Shown here one piece after another: positions 27,097 through 36,800 of a DNA stretch of 64,000 nucleotides. The translations under genes and the position numbers were made by a program. The DNA lies in contig NZ_CP041244.1 of assembly GCF_006547145.1 (NCBI RefSeq), positions 62,001 to 126,000 on the forward strand, read 5' to 3'. Under the pieces are notes generated by a model. That model was given only the letters and a program-made list of their open reading frames with translations, searched no databases and was not told the origin of the DNA. This stretch comes from Actinomadura sp. WMMA1423. Its GTDB lineage: Bacteria; Actinomycetota; Actinomycetes; Streptosporangiales; Streptosporangiaceae. Positions within the stretch are counted from its first letter, which is position 1; each line of letters opens with the position of its first letter.

Positions 27097-27929
27097 GCGG
27101 CCCGGCGCCGGGCCCGCCGCGCCGAGAGGGTGCGGTCGACGCGGTGGGAGGCCAGCCGGACCAGGAGGGGCTCCGGCGGGCGCCTCAGCCACGCGGGGGT
27201 CAGCCGGCAGGTGAGGCCGGCGGTCCGCAGGAGCGCGCCGGCCGCCCGCCTGCGGGCCGGGGTCCACGGCAGGTCGTAGCGGTCCCTCAGCTCCTCGGGC
27301 AGGAGCGCGGCCGTGACGAGGCGGAAGACGGCGAGCGCGGGGAAGAGGGCGCGCAGGCGCCGGGGCCGCAGGACGGCGTCGGCGACCTCGCGCGCGGTGC
27401 CCGTGACCTCCAGCTCGGCGAGCGCGCCGGCCATGTAGGCGCGGAAGGCGGCGAGGTCGGGCGGCTGCGAGTCCAGCGGGCAGCCGAGCACCTCGGCGAC
27501 GACCCTCGACTGCCGGTAGTAGGCCTCCGCCAGGTCGGGGTCGCCGCCCCCCATGACGTGCTCGTAGACGTGCAGGGCCGAGTCGACGAGGGTCGCGTTG
27601 ACCCACAGCTGCAGGGCCGGGTCGTTGCCGGAGTAGTCCTCGCCGCGCACGGCCGTGTGGATGCCGCGGACCTTCGCCGCGATGCGCTCCACCTGCTCCG
27701 GCGTGCCGAAGGTGACGACGAGCAGGAAGTCGAGGGTGCCGAAGAGCCGGGCCAGCGGGCGGTCGGCGAAGTCGCTGTGCTCGGCGACGCCGCGCGCCAC
27801 GGCCGGGTGGGCGAGCTGCATGAGCAGGGCCCTGCCGACCGCGAGGCCGACCAGCGGTTCGGCCGCCAGGCTCCGCAGGACGTCGCGGTCCGCGAGGCGG
27901 GCGGTCATGGTCTCGGACGTGGCGGTCAC
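27093..27929 (-). CDS. Oxygenase MpaB family protein (DUF2236)
   Basis: This ~278-residue protein matches the MpaB/rubber-oxygenase-like DUF2236 family, whose characterised members bind heme. Characteristic segments are ALLMQLAHPAVARGVAEHSDF, FGTPEQVERIAAKVRGIHTAVRG, YSGNDPALQLWVNATLVDSAL and the helix-rich C-terminus. The His residues in LAHPAVA and in IHTAVRG would be candidate ligands. The substrate is unknown. GTG at 27929 is preceded by GGAGG. The stop overlaps that of helY. A 17-bp ATTG/CAAT inverted repeat at 27977-27993 upstream could be a TetR-type operator. Confidence 0.85.
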   Translation of the reverse strand: MTATSETMTARLADRDVLRSLAAEPLVGLAVGRALLMQLAHPAVARGVAEHSDFADRPLARLFGTLDFLLVVTFGTPEQVERIAAKVRGIHTAVRGEDYSGNDPALQLWVNATLVDSALHVYEHVMGGGDPDLAEAYYRQSRVVAEVLGCPLDSQPPDLAAFRAYMAGALAELEVTGTAREVADAVLRPRRLRALFPALAVFRLVTAALLPEELRDRYDLPWTPARRRAAGALLRTAGLTCRLTPAWLRRPPEPLLVRLASHRVDRTLSARRARRRAA

Positions 27930-27976
27930 GGCGCCTCCCGGCGGTCGCAAACGTGCCGGGCCATCCTCGCGCACCT

Positions 27977-27993
27977 ATTGGCAGATGGTCAAT
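27977..27993 (-). promoter_or_regulatory. Possible operator upstream of the MpaB-family gene
   Basis: ATTGGCAGATGGTCAAT has the symmetric form ATTGNC-N5-GNCAAT and lies ~50 nt upstream of the start. This AT-rich palindrome stands out in GC-rich DNA. The regulator is unknown. Confidence 0.3.
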
Positions 27994-28134
27994 AACACTG
28001 CCGGTCCCGGGCGGGGGCCTCGGACGTTCCAGATCGAGTCCGGCATCGGCCACCGGACGGGCGAAGGCCTTATGCGGGACGGTGGCCGGTGGCACAATCA
28101 GGCGTTTCGTCGGAACACGAGAAAGGCCCCGACC

Positions 28135-28494
28135 GTGGCCATCCGCGACAAGATGCGCGCCAACGCGGCCCACGTCCTGCAGCCGGGCGAGAACATCCAG
28201 GCGGTGTTCGGCGCCCAGACCACGAGCCAGTACTTCGCCCTGATCTCGTACTGGATCATCGTCCTCAGCAACGCCTACCGGGTCGTCGTGGTGACCGACC
28301 GGCGCATCCTCGTGTGTCGGTCCGGCCGGATGCGCGTGACACCGGTCAACGAGGTCCTGCGGGAACTGCCCCGCGGCACCCGGATCGGTCCCCCGAGCGG
28401 GCTGTGGTGGCGCTGCGAGACGCTCGGCGAGCGCCTCTACGTCCACAAGCGGTTCCACAAGGACGTCAACGCCGCCGACGGTGTCGCCGCCTGA
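28135..28494 (+). CDS. Conserved hypothetical protein, bacterial PH-like
   Basis: This 119-residue protein starts at GTG 28135, preceded by a GAGAAAGG ribosome site. After RANAAHVLQPGENIQAVFGAQT comes a hydrophobic beta-rich region (YWIIVLSNAYRVVVV) and then TDRRILVCRSGRMR. The TDRR-ILV pattern is typical of bacterial Pleckstrin-homology-like proteins of the YokE type. The rest is LPRGTRIGPPSGLWWRCETL and GERLYVHKRFHKDV. It is probably cytoplasmic or membrane-peripheral. The function is unknown. It stands alone, ended by a strong hairpin. Confidence 0.7.
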   Translation: MAIRDKMRANAAHVLQPGENIQAVFGAQTTSQYFALISYWIIVLSNAYRVVVVTDRRILVCRSGRMRVTPVNEVLRELPRGTRIGPPSGLWWRCETLGERLYVHKRFHKDVNAADGVAA

Positions 28495-28503
28495 CGCTCT
28501 CCC

Positions 28504-28544
28504 CGGCGGGACGCCCTGCCCGGTTCCGGGAGGGCGTCCCGCCG
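28504..28544 (+). terminator. Hairpin terminator
   Basis: CGGCGGGACGCCCT (28504-28517) pairs perfectly with AGGGCGTCCCGCCG (28531-28544). An inner CCCGG/CCGGG stem fills the loop. Confidence 0.8.
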
Positions 28545-28673
28545 TCTCCGCTCCCCGGCGCTCGTCCTTTCGGCCCAGGTCGGATCGGCTTCCAGGAGGA
28601 CATGGCTCTCACTCCGGGGCACTAGTGTGAGGCTGATCACGGACCATCTGCGAGAACGCGAGCCGGGAGAGGC

Positions 28674-29624
28674 ATGATCGAGGCGGAGAACCTCACCAAA
28701 CGCTACGGCGACCGGACCGCCGTGGACGACCTGTCGTTCACGGTCATCCCCGGGCGGGTCACCGGATTCCTCGGCCCGAACGGGGCGGGCAAGTCGACGA
28801 CCATGCGGCTGCTGCTCGGCCTCGACCGGCCGGACCGCGGGGACGCCCGCATCCACGGCCGCCACTACCGGGACCTGAACGCCCCGATGCGCGTCGTCGG
28901 CGCGCTGCTCGAGGCACGGGCGGTGCACACCGGCCGCAGCGCCTACAACCACCTGCTGTGCCTCGCCCAGACCCAGGGGATCGGCAGGAAGCGCGTCGAC
29001 GAGGTGGTCGAGCTCGTCGGCCTCTCCGGCGTGGCCCGCAAGCGCGCCGGCGGCTTCTCGCTCGGCATGGGCCAGCGGCTCGGCATCGCCGCCGCGCTGC
29101 TCGGCGACCCGTCCGTGCTCGTCCTGGACGAGCCGGTCAACGGCCTCGACCCCGAGGGCATCGTCTGGATCCGCACGCTCATGCAGCACCTCGCCTCCGA
29201 GGGCCGCACGGTGTTCGTCTCCAGCCACCTGATGAACGAGATGGCCGTCACCGCCGAGCACCTCATCGTCATCGGCCGCGGCAGGCTGATCGCCGACTGC
29301 TCCACCGAGGAGTTCATCGAGCGCAGCACCGAGAAGGCGGTGATCGTCCGCAGCCCGGACGCCGACCGCCTCGCCGGCCTCGTCGCCGCCGAGGGGGGCA
29401 AGGCCGCCCCGGACGGGGAGGGCCTGCTCACCGTTACCCAGATGGAGGCGCCCCGAGTCGGGGAGCTCGCCGCCGCGGAGGGGATCGTCCTGCACGAGCT
29501 CACCCCGACCCGGGGCTCGCTGGAGTCGGCGTTCATGGAGCTGACCCGCGAGAGCGTCGAGTACGGCGGGGCGGGCGCGCCCGTCCCGGCCGGAGTGCCC
29601 GCCGAGGAGGGGGAGACCCGATGA
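28674..29624 (+). CDS. ABC-2 type transporter ATP-binding protein
   Basis: This 316-residue ATPase of the DrrA/CcmA class energises export by the permease encoded next. It has Walker A GPNGAGKST, Q-loop region LEARAVHTGRS, signature LGMGQRLGIA (a common variant of LSGGQ in this class), Walker B VLVLDEPVNGLD and H-loop VFVSSHLMNEM. The C-terminal ~90 residues form the DrrA-type accessory domain. The ATG follows GGGAGAGG. A TAGTGT at 28623-28628 may be the -10 box. The stop overlaps the permease start (ATGA). Drug, lipid or antibiotic self-protection are all possible roles; nothing nearby decides. Confidence 0.92.
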   Translation: MIEAENLTKRYGDRTAVDDLSFTVIPGRVTGFLGPNGAGKSTTMRLLLGLDRPDRGDARIHGRHYRDLNAPMRVVGALLEARAVHTGRSAYNHLLCLAQTQGIGRKRVDEVVELVGLSGVARKRAGGFSLGMGQRLGIAAALLGDPSVLVLDEPVNGLDPEGIVWIRTLMQHLASEGRTVFVSSHLMNEMAVTAEHLIVIGRGRLIADCSTEEFIERSTEKAVIVRSPDADRLAGLVAAEGGKAAPDGEGLLTVTQMEAPRVGELAAAEGIVLHELTPTRGSLESAFMELTRESVEYGGAGAPVPAGVPAEEGETR

Positions 29625-30454
29625 CCACGGCCACCGCCAAGCCCGCCGCGGACCCCGCGGAGCACCCCCGGCCCGGCTTCGGCCGGCTGCTGCTCTCCGA
29701 GTGGACGAAGATCCGCACCGTGCGGTCCACGCTGTGGACGCTGATCCTGCTCGTCGTCCTCGACCTCGGCTTCACCGCCCTGTTCGTCGGCCTCACCATC
29801 GCGCAGTGGGACCAGACCGATCCCGGCGACCGCGCCCAGGTCCTCGCCGACCCGACCGGCTTCATCCTCGGCAGCGGGTTCTTCCTCAGCCAGCTGACCA
29901 TCTGCGTGCTCGGCGTGCTGGTCATCGGCTCCGAGTACTCCACCGGCATGATCCGCGCGAGCCTGCTCGCGGTGCCGCGCCGGCTGCCCATGCTGTGGGC
30001 CAAGGCGCTGGTGTTCGCGCTGGTCGTGCTCGTGCTCGGCGTGGTGGTGTCGTTCGGCTCGTTCTTCATCGGCTCGGCCCTCCTCGGCGGCAAGGCCGAG
30101 GTCTCGCTCGGCGACGAGGGCGTGCTGCGCGCCGTGGTCGGCGGCGGCCTCTACCTGGCGATGCTCGGGCTGTTCGCGCTGGCGATCGGCGGGATCGTGC
30201 GGCACACCGCCGGCGGCATCACCGGTGTCATCGGGTTCGTGCTCGTGCTGGCGCCGCTCGCGACGCTGCTGCCCGGCAGCATCGGCGACCACATCCACGC
30301 CTACCTGCCGTCCGAGGCGGGCCATCTGATCGCCCAGGCCCGCCAGGGCGAGAACGACCTGCTGACCCCCTGGCAGGGCTACGGCGTCTTCGCGCTCTGG
30401 ACGGCCGTGCTGCTGGCCATCGCCGCCGTCCTGCTCAAGCGCCGCGACGCCTAG
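29621..30454 (+). CDS. ABC-2 type transporter permease
   Basis: This 277-residue membrane protein has about six helices, for example TLWTLILLVVLDLGFTALFV, FFLSQLTICVLGVLVIG, ALVFALVVLVLGVVVSFGSF and ALWTAVLLAIAAVLLKRRDA. The motif SEYSTGMIRASLLAVPRR is typical of actinobacterial ABC-2 permeases. It is translationally coupled to the ATPase by an ATGA overlap. A 19-bp stem terminator follows directly. Confidence 0.9.
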   Translation: MTTATAKPAADPAEHPRPGFGRLLLSEWTKIRTVRSTLWTLILLVVLDLGFTALFVGLTIAQWDQTDPGDRAQVLADPTGFILGSGFFLSQLTICVLGVLVIGSEYSTGMIRASLLAVPRRLPMLWAKALVFALVVLVLGVVVSFGSFFIGSALLGGKAEVSLGDEGVLRAVVGGGLYLAMLGLFALAIGGIVRHTAGGITGVIGFVLVLAPLATLLPGSIGDHIHAYLPSEAGHLIAQARQGENDLLTPWQGYGVFALWTAVLLAIAAVLLKRRDA

Positions 30455-30457
30455 CGA

Positions 30458-30502
30458 CCGGAGCCGTCCGGCCCGCCCGACGAGCGGGCCGGACGGCTCC
30501 GG
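30458..30502. terminator. Bidirectional hairpin terminator
   Basis: Perfect 19-bp arms at 30458-30476 and 30484-30502 with a 7-nt loop, between the convergent permease and SRPBCC genes. Confidence 0.85.
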
Positions 30503-30524
30503 AGCGTTCCGGAGTACAGCCTGT

Positions 30525-31253
30525 TCAGGCGTAGAGGGCGTTCAGCCAGGTCTGCCAGCGCTCCCGCGCCCGCTCGCGCGAGGCCGCGGCGTCCGGGGCG
30601 AAGCGGTGCAGGGCGATGCCGACGGGACCTCCCCACGCGTCGCGGCCGAAGAAGCGGTACATGGCGTCGGCGGTGCGCAGGCCGATGAAGTGCTCGGTGC
30701 GGAAGTCCAGCACCGCGTCCGCCGGCCCGGCGTCCGGCAGGTCGACCCGGACCTTGCCGCCCTCGGCCGCCCCGTCCAGGCCCAGCGCGCGTCCGACGGC
30801 CGGGAACGAGCCCTTCCGCATGGACGCCTCGGGCCCCTGGATGTCGGAGTGCGCCGCCGGCAGGCCCGTGAAGTGCTCCAGGTACTGCCTGAGCGTGTGC
30901 AGGTAGAAGTCGGTGTGCCTGCTCGCGCCGTCGTACTGGTCGTCCCAGTCGCCGGTGAAGATGCCGCTGTGCACGTAGCGGACCCAGGACCCCCCGTCCT
31001 CGCGGGGCTCGATCAGGTGGTCGAGCTGGTTCAGGGCCTGGGGGAGCCCTTCGGCGCTGTCCCGCCTGGCGGTCAGCCGGTGCGGCGGGTCCCAGACGGT
31101 GACGACGCTCCCGTGCCCGGCGGCGCCGCCCTCGCGGGGCTCGTACTCCACGGGCCACATCCACCCGCCGCTGCCGGTGGTGACGGCGTCCCAGACCTGC
31201 TGGGGCGTCGCGTCGACCTCGTACTCGCGGACGATCTCGAACTCCCTGCCCAT
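30525..31253 (-). CDS. SRPBCC (AHSA1-type) domain protein
   Basis: This 242-residue protein has a START/AHSA1-like ligand-binding fold at the N-terminus (FEIVREYEVDATPQQVWDAVT, WPVEYEPREG, LDHLIEPREDGGSWVRYVHSG). A second, less conserved half follows (ADAVLDFRTEHFIGLRTADAMYRFF). It lies 14 nt downstream of an ArsR-type regulator on the same strand. ArsR/SRPBCC is a recurring gene pair in actinobacteria, in which the regulator controls its own operon. The ligand is unknown. GGAGGGACC precedes the ATG. Confidence 0.85.
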   Translation of the reverse strand: MGREFEIVREYEVDATPQQVWDAVTTGSGGWMWPVEYEPREGGAAGHGSVVTVWDPPHRLTARRDSAEGLPQALNQLDHLIEPREDGGSWVRYVHSGIFTGDWDDQYDGASRHTDFYLHTLRQYLEHFTGLPAAHSDIQGPEASMRKGSFPAVGRALGLDGAAEGGKVRVDLPDAGPADAVLDFRTEHFIGLRTADAMYRFFGRDAWGGPVGIALHRFAPDAAASRERARERWQTWLNALYA

Positions 31254-31267
31254 GGTCCCTCCACCTC

Positions 31268-31903
31268 TCAGGCCTCGATCGCCCCCGGACCGTCCGGCCC
31301 GCCCCCGGGGGAGGCCTCGGGGGCGTCCTTCAGGGCCGGGTGGACGGCGACCACCACGCGGTGCGCCCGCCCGCCCTCCGCCGACCCGTCGTGGTACTTG
31401 CGGACGAGCGCGCCGACTCCCGCGGCCAGTTCCTCGACGAACGCCGCCCGGTCGGCGGCGGAGGCGAAGCGGACCTCGCCGTCCAGCGCGAAGGTCGCGA
31501 GGCGCTTGTCGGCCCGCGCCGCCCCGGTGATCAGTGTGCCGACATCGCGGACCAGCCGTCCGGCGATCGCGAGAAGCCAGCGCGCCGAGAGCGCGTCCCG
31601 GTGGCGGTCCGGGTCGGGTTGCAGCGCGGTGAGGGCGAGGGGGGAGATGACGTAGGACGCCGCGGTGGCCTGCATCAGCCGCTCGGTCATGTTGCCCTTG
31701 CGGCGCTCGCCGACCAGTTCGACGAGGCCGTGCCGCTCCAGGGTCTTGAGGTGGTAGTTGACCTTCTGCCGGGGGAGGCCGACCCGTCCGGCCAGCGTGG
31801 CCGCCGACATCGGCTCGACCAGCTCGGCGAGCAGCCGCGCCCGCATGGGGTCCAGGGAGGCGGCCGCGGCCTCCGGGTCCTCGATCACCGTCACGTCCAG
31901 CAT
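31268..31903 (-). CDS. ArsR-family winged-helix regulator
   Basis: This 211-residue regulator has a winged helix at ~20-85 (LDPMRARLLAELVEPMSAATLA, LPRQKVNYHLKTLERHGLVEL). A C-terminal effector region includes ASYVISPLALTALQPDPDRH and FASAADRAAFVEELAAGVGALV. It is first in an operon with the SRPBCC gene and is divergent from the GH15 gene. Two GACA-N8-TGTC repeats (31922-31955) sit between them and are the likely binding sites for this regulator. No metal-binding CXC motif is visible, so it is not an obvious metal sensor. Confidence 0.88.
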   Translation of the reverse strand: MLDVTVIEDPEAAAASLDPMRARLLAELVEPMSAATLAGRVGLPRQKVNYHLKTLERHGLVELVGERRKGNMTERLMQATAASYVISPLALTALQPDPDRHRDALSARWLLAIAGRLVRDVGTLITGAARADKRLATFALDGEVRFASAADRAAFVEELAAGVGALVRKYHDGSAEGGRAHRVVVAVHPALKDAPEASPGGGPDGPGAIEA

Positions 31904-31921
31904 GGGGCCATCGTGGCAACC

Positions 31922-31955
31922 GACAAACGAAATTGTCAAGACAGGAATGATTGTC
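31922..31955. promoter_or_regulatory. Tandem GACA-N8-TGTC operator between ArsR and GH15 genes
   Basis: GACAAACGAAATTGTC (31922-31937) and GACAGGAATGATTGTC (31940-31955) have the same half-sites, the same 8-nt spacer and an 18-bp offset. They fill the 100-bp divergent promoter region. Confidence 0.55.
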
Positions 31956-32003
31956 CTGCCATCGGCTCCGAGTAACGGCGGGCCGCCGGGTAGTGGGAAG
32001 GGC

Positions 32004-33770
32004 ATGCTGGACCACCCCGAGGAAAGGGAATCGCGCCCGAAGGCCCTGCGCGACTACGCCCTCATCGCCGACGGGGAGCGCGGCGCCCTCGTCGGCCCCC
32101 ACGGAGACTACGCGTGGATGTGCTTCCCGGCGTGGGACTCGCCGCCCGCCTTCGCCGGGCTCCTCGGCGGTCCCGGCGCGTACGTCGTCCAGCCCGCGGC
32201 CGCGCGTTGGGTCTGGGGCGGCTACTACGAGGACCGCGGGCTCATCTGGCACAGCCGGTGGGTGACCGGCGACGGCGCCGTCCTGGAGTGCCGCGAGGCG
32301 CTCGCCCGCCCGGCGACCCCTGATCGGGCGGTCGTCCTGCGCCGCTGCCGGGCCGTGCGGGGCCGGTCCCGCGTCCGGGCCGTGCTGGACGTGCGCGGCG
32401 GTCCCGGCGCCGCCGGGATGGGGGATCCGCGCCGCGACGGCCCGGAGTGGAGCGCCCGCGCCGGCGGCGCGTCGCTGCGCTGGCTCGGCGCGGACGGCGC
32501 CGTCGTGCGGGCGGGCCGCGACGGCGGGCCCGTGCTCGACCTCTCCTTCGACCTCGCGGAGGGGGAGGTCCGCGACCTCGTCCTCGAGCTCGCCGCGGGC
32601 GGGCGGAGCGGCTCGCTGGACGCCGCGGGCCTGTGGGAGGCGACCGAGCGGGACTGGCGGGAGGCCGTGCCGGACTGCCGCGACACCATCGCGCCGCGCG
32701 ACGCCCGCCTCGCCTACTCCGTCCTCACCGGCCTCACCGCCTCCGGCGGCGGGATGGTCGCCGCCGCCACGACGGCGCTGCCGGAGCGCTCGAACGAGGG
32801 CCGCAACTTCGACTACCGCTACGCCTGGATCCGCGACCAGTGCTTCGCCGGGCGGGCCGTCGCCCTGCACGGCGGGCCGCCCCGGCTCCTGCGGAGCGCC
32901 GTCGACTTCGTGTCCGCCCGCGTCCTGGCCGATGGGGACCGCTTGAGACCCGCCTACACCGTCACCGGCGGGGAGGTGCCGGGCGAGAGCTCCGGCGGTC
33001 TGCCGGGCTACCCCGGCGCCGAGGCGGTCGTGGGGAACAGGGCCGGGGACCAGTTCCAGCTCGACGCACTGGGGGAGGCGCTGCTGCTGCTGTCCGCCGC
33101 CGCCGAGCACGACCGCCGCGAGCCGGAGGCGGTGCAGGCCGCCCGCGTCGCGGCCGCCGCCGTCGCGCGCCGCTGGACCCGGCCCGAGGCGGGGATCTGG
33201 GAGATCCACGACGACCTGTGGACGCACTCGCGCCTGACCTGCGTCGCCGGCCTGCGCCAGGCGGCCCGGACGCTGGCGGGCCGGGCGGAGGCCCGCCGGT
33301 GGACCTCGCTCGCCGACGCCGTCCTCGCCGAGACCGCGCGCACCTCCCTCACCCCCGAGGGCCGGTGGAGGCGCGCGCCCGGCGACGACCGCGTGGACGC
33401 GGCGCTGCTGATCCCGCCGCTGCGGGGCGCGCTCCCGAGGGATGACCCCCGCACCGCCGCGACGCTGCGGGCGGTGCGCGAGGACCTCGTCGAGGAGGGG
33501 TTCGTCTACCGGTACCGGGTCGGGGACGAGCCCCTAGGCGTGGCCGAGGGCGCCTTCATCCTCTGCGGCTTCTTCCTCGCCCTCGCCGAGGACCGCCAGG
33601 GCGACACCGCCCGCGCCCTCGCGACCTTCGAGCGGACCCGGTCGGGCTGCGCGACCAGCGGCCTGTTCTCCGAGGAGTACGACGTCGAGCAGCGGCAGCT
33701 GCGCGGGAACATGCCGCAGGCGTTCGTGCACGCCCTCCTGCTGGAGGCCGCCTGCCGCCTCGCGGGCTGA
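32004..33770 (+). CDS. Glycoside hydrolase family 15 protein (glucoamylase/trehalase-like)
   Basis: This 588-residue protein has an N-terminal beta-sandwich (DYALIADGERGALVGPHGDYAWMCFPAW) and an (alpha/alpha)6 barrel with RNFDYRYAWIRDQCF, EIHDDLWTHSRLTCVAGLRQA and EGAFILCGFFLALAE. The catalytic general acid is expected near residues 400-420 and the base in FSEEYDVEQRQLRGNMPQAFVH. Actinobacterial members of this layout are often trehalases or alpha-glucosidases, and the exact substrate cannot be read. GGGAAGGGC precedes the ATG. There is no signal peptide, so it is cytoplasmic. It shares an operator region with the divergent ArsR gene. Confidence 0.88.
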   Translation: MLDHPEERESRPKALRDYALIADGERGALVGPHGDYAWMCFPAWDSPPAFAGLLGGPGAYVVQPAAARWVWGGYYEDRGLIWHSRWVTGDGAVLECREALARPATPDRAVVLRRCRAVRGRSRVRAVLDVRGGPGAAGMGDPRRDGPEWSARAGGASLRWLGADGAVVRAGRDGGPVLDLSFDLAEGEVRDLVLELAAGGRSGSLDAAGLWEATERDWREAVPDCRDTIAPRDARLAYSVLTGLTASGGGMVAAATTALPERSNEGRNFDYRYAWIRDQCFAGRAVALHGGPPRLLRSAVDFVSARVLADGDRLRPAYTVTGGEVPGESSGGLPGYPGAEAVVGNRAGDQFQLDALGEALLLLSAAAEHDRREPEAVQAARVAAAAVARRWTRPEAGIWEIHDDLWTHSRLTCVAGLRQAARTLAGRAEARRWTSLADAVLAETARTSLTPEGRWRRAPGDDRVDAALLIPPLRGALPRDDPRTAATLRAVREDLVEEGFVYRYRVGDEPLGVAEGAFILCGFFLALAEDRQGDTARALATFERTRSGCATSGLFSEEYDVEQRQLRGNMPQAFVHALLLEAACRLAG

Positions 33771-33865
33771 CCCCGCCGGGCGGAGGCCGCCCCGGCACCG
33801 GTGGATCGCAGAGCGGACGGCGGCCCCGGCGATTGAAGCCCCGTTTCCGGGATAGTCGCACTGAC

Positions 33866-36800
33866 ATGGCTGTTTCGGCGGAGGGAACCAGGCAGGAGCA
33901 CAGGCGGAAGGCCGCGGGACCCGGCGGGCAGGACGCGCTGCGCCGCGCGCTCGCCCAGCGGGTGGACGGCGAGGTCCGGTTCGATCCCGGCTCCCGGGCC
34001 GCGTACTCCCACGACTCGTCCAACTACCGGCAGCCGCCCATCGGGGTGGTGGTGCCGCGGACGGTCGAGGCGGGCGCGGAGGCCGTCCGGGTCTGCGCCG
34101 AGCACGGCGTGCCGGTCCTGTCCCGCGGCGGCGGGACGAGCCTGGCGGGGCAGTGCGTCAACGAGGCCGTGGTCGTCGACTGGTCCAAGTACTGCCGCGC
34201 GCTGGTCTCGCTCGACCCGGAGGCGCGCCGCGCCGTCGTCGAGCCCGGCGCGTGCCTGGACGACCTGAACGAGCGGCTCTCGGAGCACGGTCTGATGGTG
34301 GGCCCGAAGCCGTCCACCCACGACACCTGCACGATCGGCGGGATGATCGGCAACAACTCGTGCGGCGCGTCCGCGCAGGCGTACGGGAAGATGGTCGACT
34401 CCGTCGTGCGGCTGGAGGTGCTGACCTACGACGGGCTGCGGATGTGGGTCGGGGAGACCTCGCGGGAGGAGTACGAGCGGATCGTCGCCGAGGGCGGCCG
34501 GCGCGCGGAGATCTACCGGGCGCTGCGCGAGCTGCGCGACGAGGGCATGGAGCTGATCCGCACCCGCTACCCGGACATCCCGCGGCGGGTGTCCGGCTAC
34601 AACCTGGACTCGCTGCTGCCGGAGAAGGGCTTCGACGTGGCCCGCGCCCTGGTCGGCTCGGAGGGCACGCTCGTCACCGTGCTGCGCGCGGAGATCCGCC
34701 TGGTGCCGGTCCCGGCGTTCGAGTCGCTCGCCGTCCTCGGCTACGACGACATCGCGGCCGCCGGCGACGCCGTGCCGCGCGTCCTGCCCTCGGAGCCGCT
34801 CGCGCTGGAGGGCATGGACGAGCAGCTGCTCGACCTGGCCGAGCATGACCACCTCGCCGCGCCGGGGGCGGTGGAGGACATGCCGGAGGGGGCGGGCTGG
34901 CTCATGGTCCGCTTCGGCGGCGGCAGCAAGGACGAGGCCGACGCGAGGGCCCGCGACCTCATCGAGGAGATGCGGAGCGGGCCGAACCCGCCGCGCTGCA
35001 CGTTCGTGCACGACCCGCACGAGGAGGAGCTGCTCTGGAAGGTGCGGGAGGCGGGGCTCGGCGCGACCGCCTACCCGCCCGGCCGGCCCGACACGCACGA
35101 GGGCTGGGAGGACTCGGCGATCCCGCCCGACCGGCTCGGCGACTACCTGCGCGACTTCCGCGCCCTCGTCGGGGAGTTCGGCTACGGGCCGGTCTCGCTC
35201 TACGGGCACTTCGGGCAGGGCTGCGTGCACACCCGGATCCCGTTCGACCTGGAGGACGAGCGGGGCGCCGGCGAGTACCGCCGGTTCATCGAGCGGGCCG
35301 CCCGCCTCGTCGCGGCCTACGGCGGGTCGCTGTCGGGCGAGCACGGCGACGGCCAGGCCCGCGGCGAACTGCTGCCGATCATGTTCGGGAACGAGGTGGT
35401 CCGGCTGTTCGAGCGGTTCAAGGCGGTCTTCGACCCGGGGAACCGGATGAACCCCGGCAAGATCGTCCATCCGTACCGGCTGGACGACGACCTCGACCAC
35501 CTCGGCTACGACCCCTCAGAGCCGGACACCCACTTCTCCTTCCCGGACGACCACCACCGCTTCACCCACGCCGCGTCCCGCTGCGTCGGGATCGGCAAGT
35601 GCCGCGCGTCGTCGGGCGGCGTCATGTGCCCGAGCTACCGGGTGACGGGGGAGGAGGAGCACTCCACCCGCGGCCGGGCCCGCGTCCTGATGGAGATGAT
35701 GCGCGGCATGCCCGGCGGAGGCACCCCGGACCCGGCGGTGCCGGGGCCGGGCGGTGCGGCCGTCATCACCGACGGCTGGCGGTCCGAGGACGTCCGCGAC
35801 GCCCTCGACCTGTGCCTGGCGTGCAAGGGCTGCCGCAGCGACTGCCCGGTCAACGTGGACATGGCCACCTACAAGGCCGAGTTCCTCGCCCACCACTACA
35901 AGGGCCGCATCCGTCCGCCCGCGCACTACACCATGGGCTGGCTGCCCCTGTGGGCCCGGATCGCCGCGCTCGCGCCGGGCGCCGCCAACGCCGCGCTGCG
36001 GGCCCCGGTCCTCGGCGGGGCCGCCAAGCGGGCGGGCGGCATCGATCCGCGCCGCGAGATGCCCCGGTTCGCCGGCGAGCGGTTCACCGACTGGTTCAGG
36101 CGCCGGACCCCGCGCGGCGGGGGCAGGCGGGTCGTGCTGTGGCCCGACACCTTCACGAACAACTTCCACCCGCACATCGGCAAGGCCGCCGTCCGGGTCC
36201 TGGAGGCGACCGGCCACCGGGTCGAGGTCCCGCCCGTCCCGCTGTGCTGCGGCCTGACCTGGATCTCCACGGGCCAGCTCGGCGTGGCCGCCCGCGTGCT
36301 GCGCCGCACCGTCCGGGCGCTCGCGCCCCGGCTGCGCGACGGCGTCCCCGTGGTCGGGCTGGAGCCGAGCTGCACCGCGGTGTTCCGCGCCGACGCCCCC
36401 GAGCTGATGGAGGGCGACGCGGTCGAGGACGACGTCAAGCGGCTGCGCGACCAGACCCGGACCCTCGCCGAGCTGCTCGACGAGCACCAGGAGGAGTCCG
36501 GCGGCGCCTCGCCCGGCGCGTCCCACGACGTGGTCGCGGGGCTGGACACGCCGAGGGTCACCGCGATCGCCCAGCCGCACTGCCACCAGCACGCCGTGAT
36601 GGGCTTCGGCGCCGACCAGCGGGTGCTGGCGCGCGCCGGGGTGGACGTGCGGACGCTCGACGCGGGGTGCTGCGGGCTGGCGGGGAACTTCGGCTTCGAG
36701 GCCGGCCACTACGAGGTCTCGACCGCGATCGCCGAGCGGGGCGTGTGGCCCGCGGTCGAGGAGGCGGAACCGGGCACGGCCGTCCTCGCCGACGGGTTCT

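Noticed and set aside
24175..28458. Very long (over 1400-codon) open frame on the minus strand across helY
   Set aside because: Low-complexity composition, no family motifs, and it spans several well-supported genes on both strands. Its only real part is the MpaB-family gene at 27093-27929.
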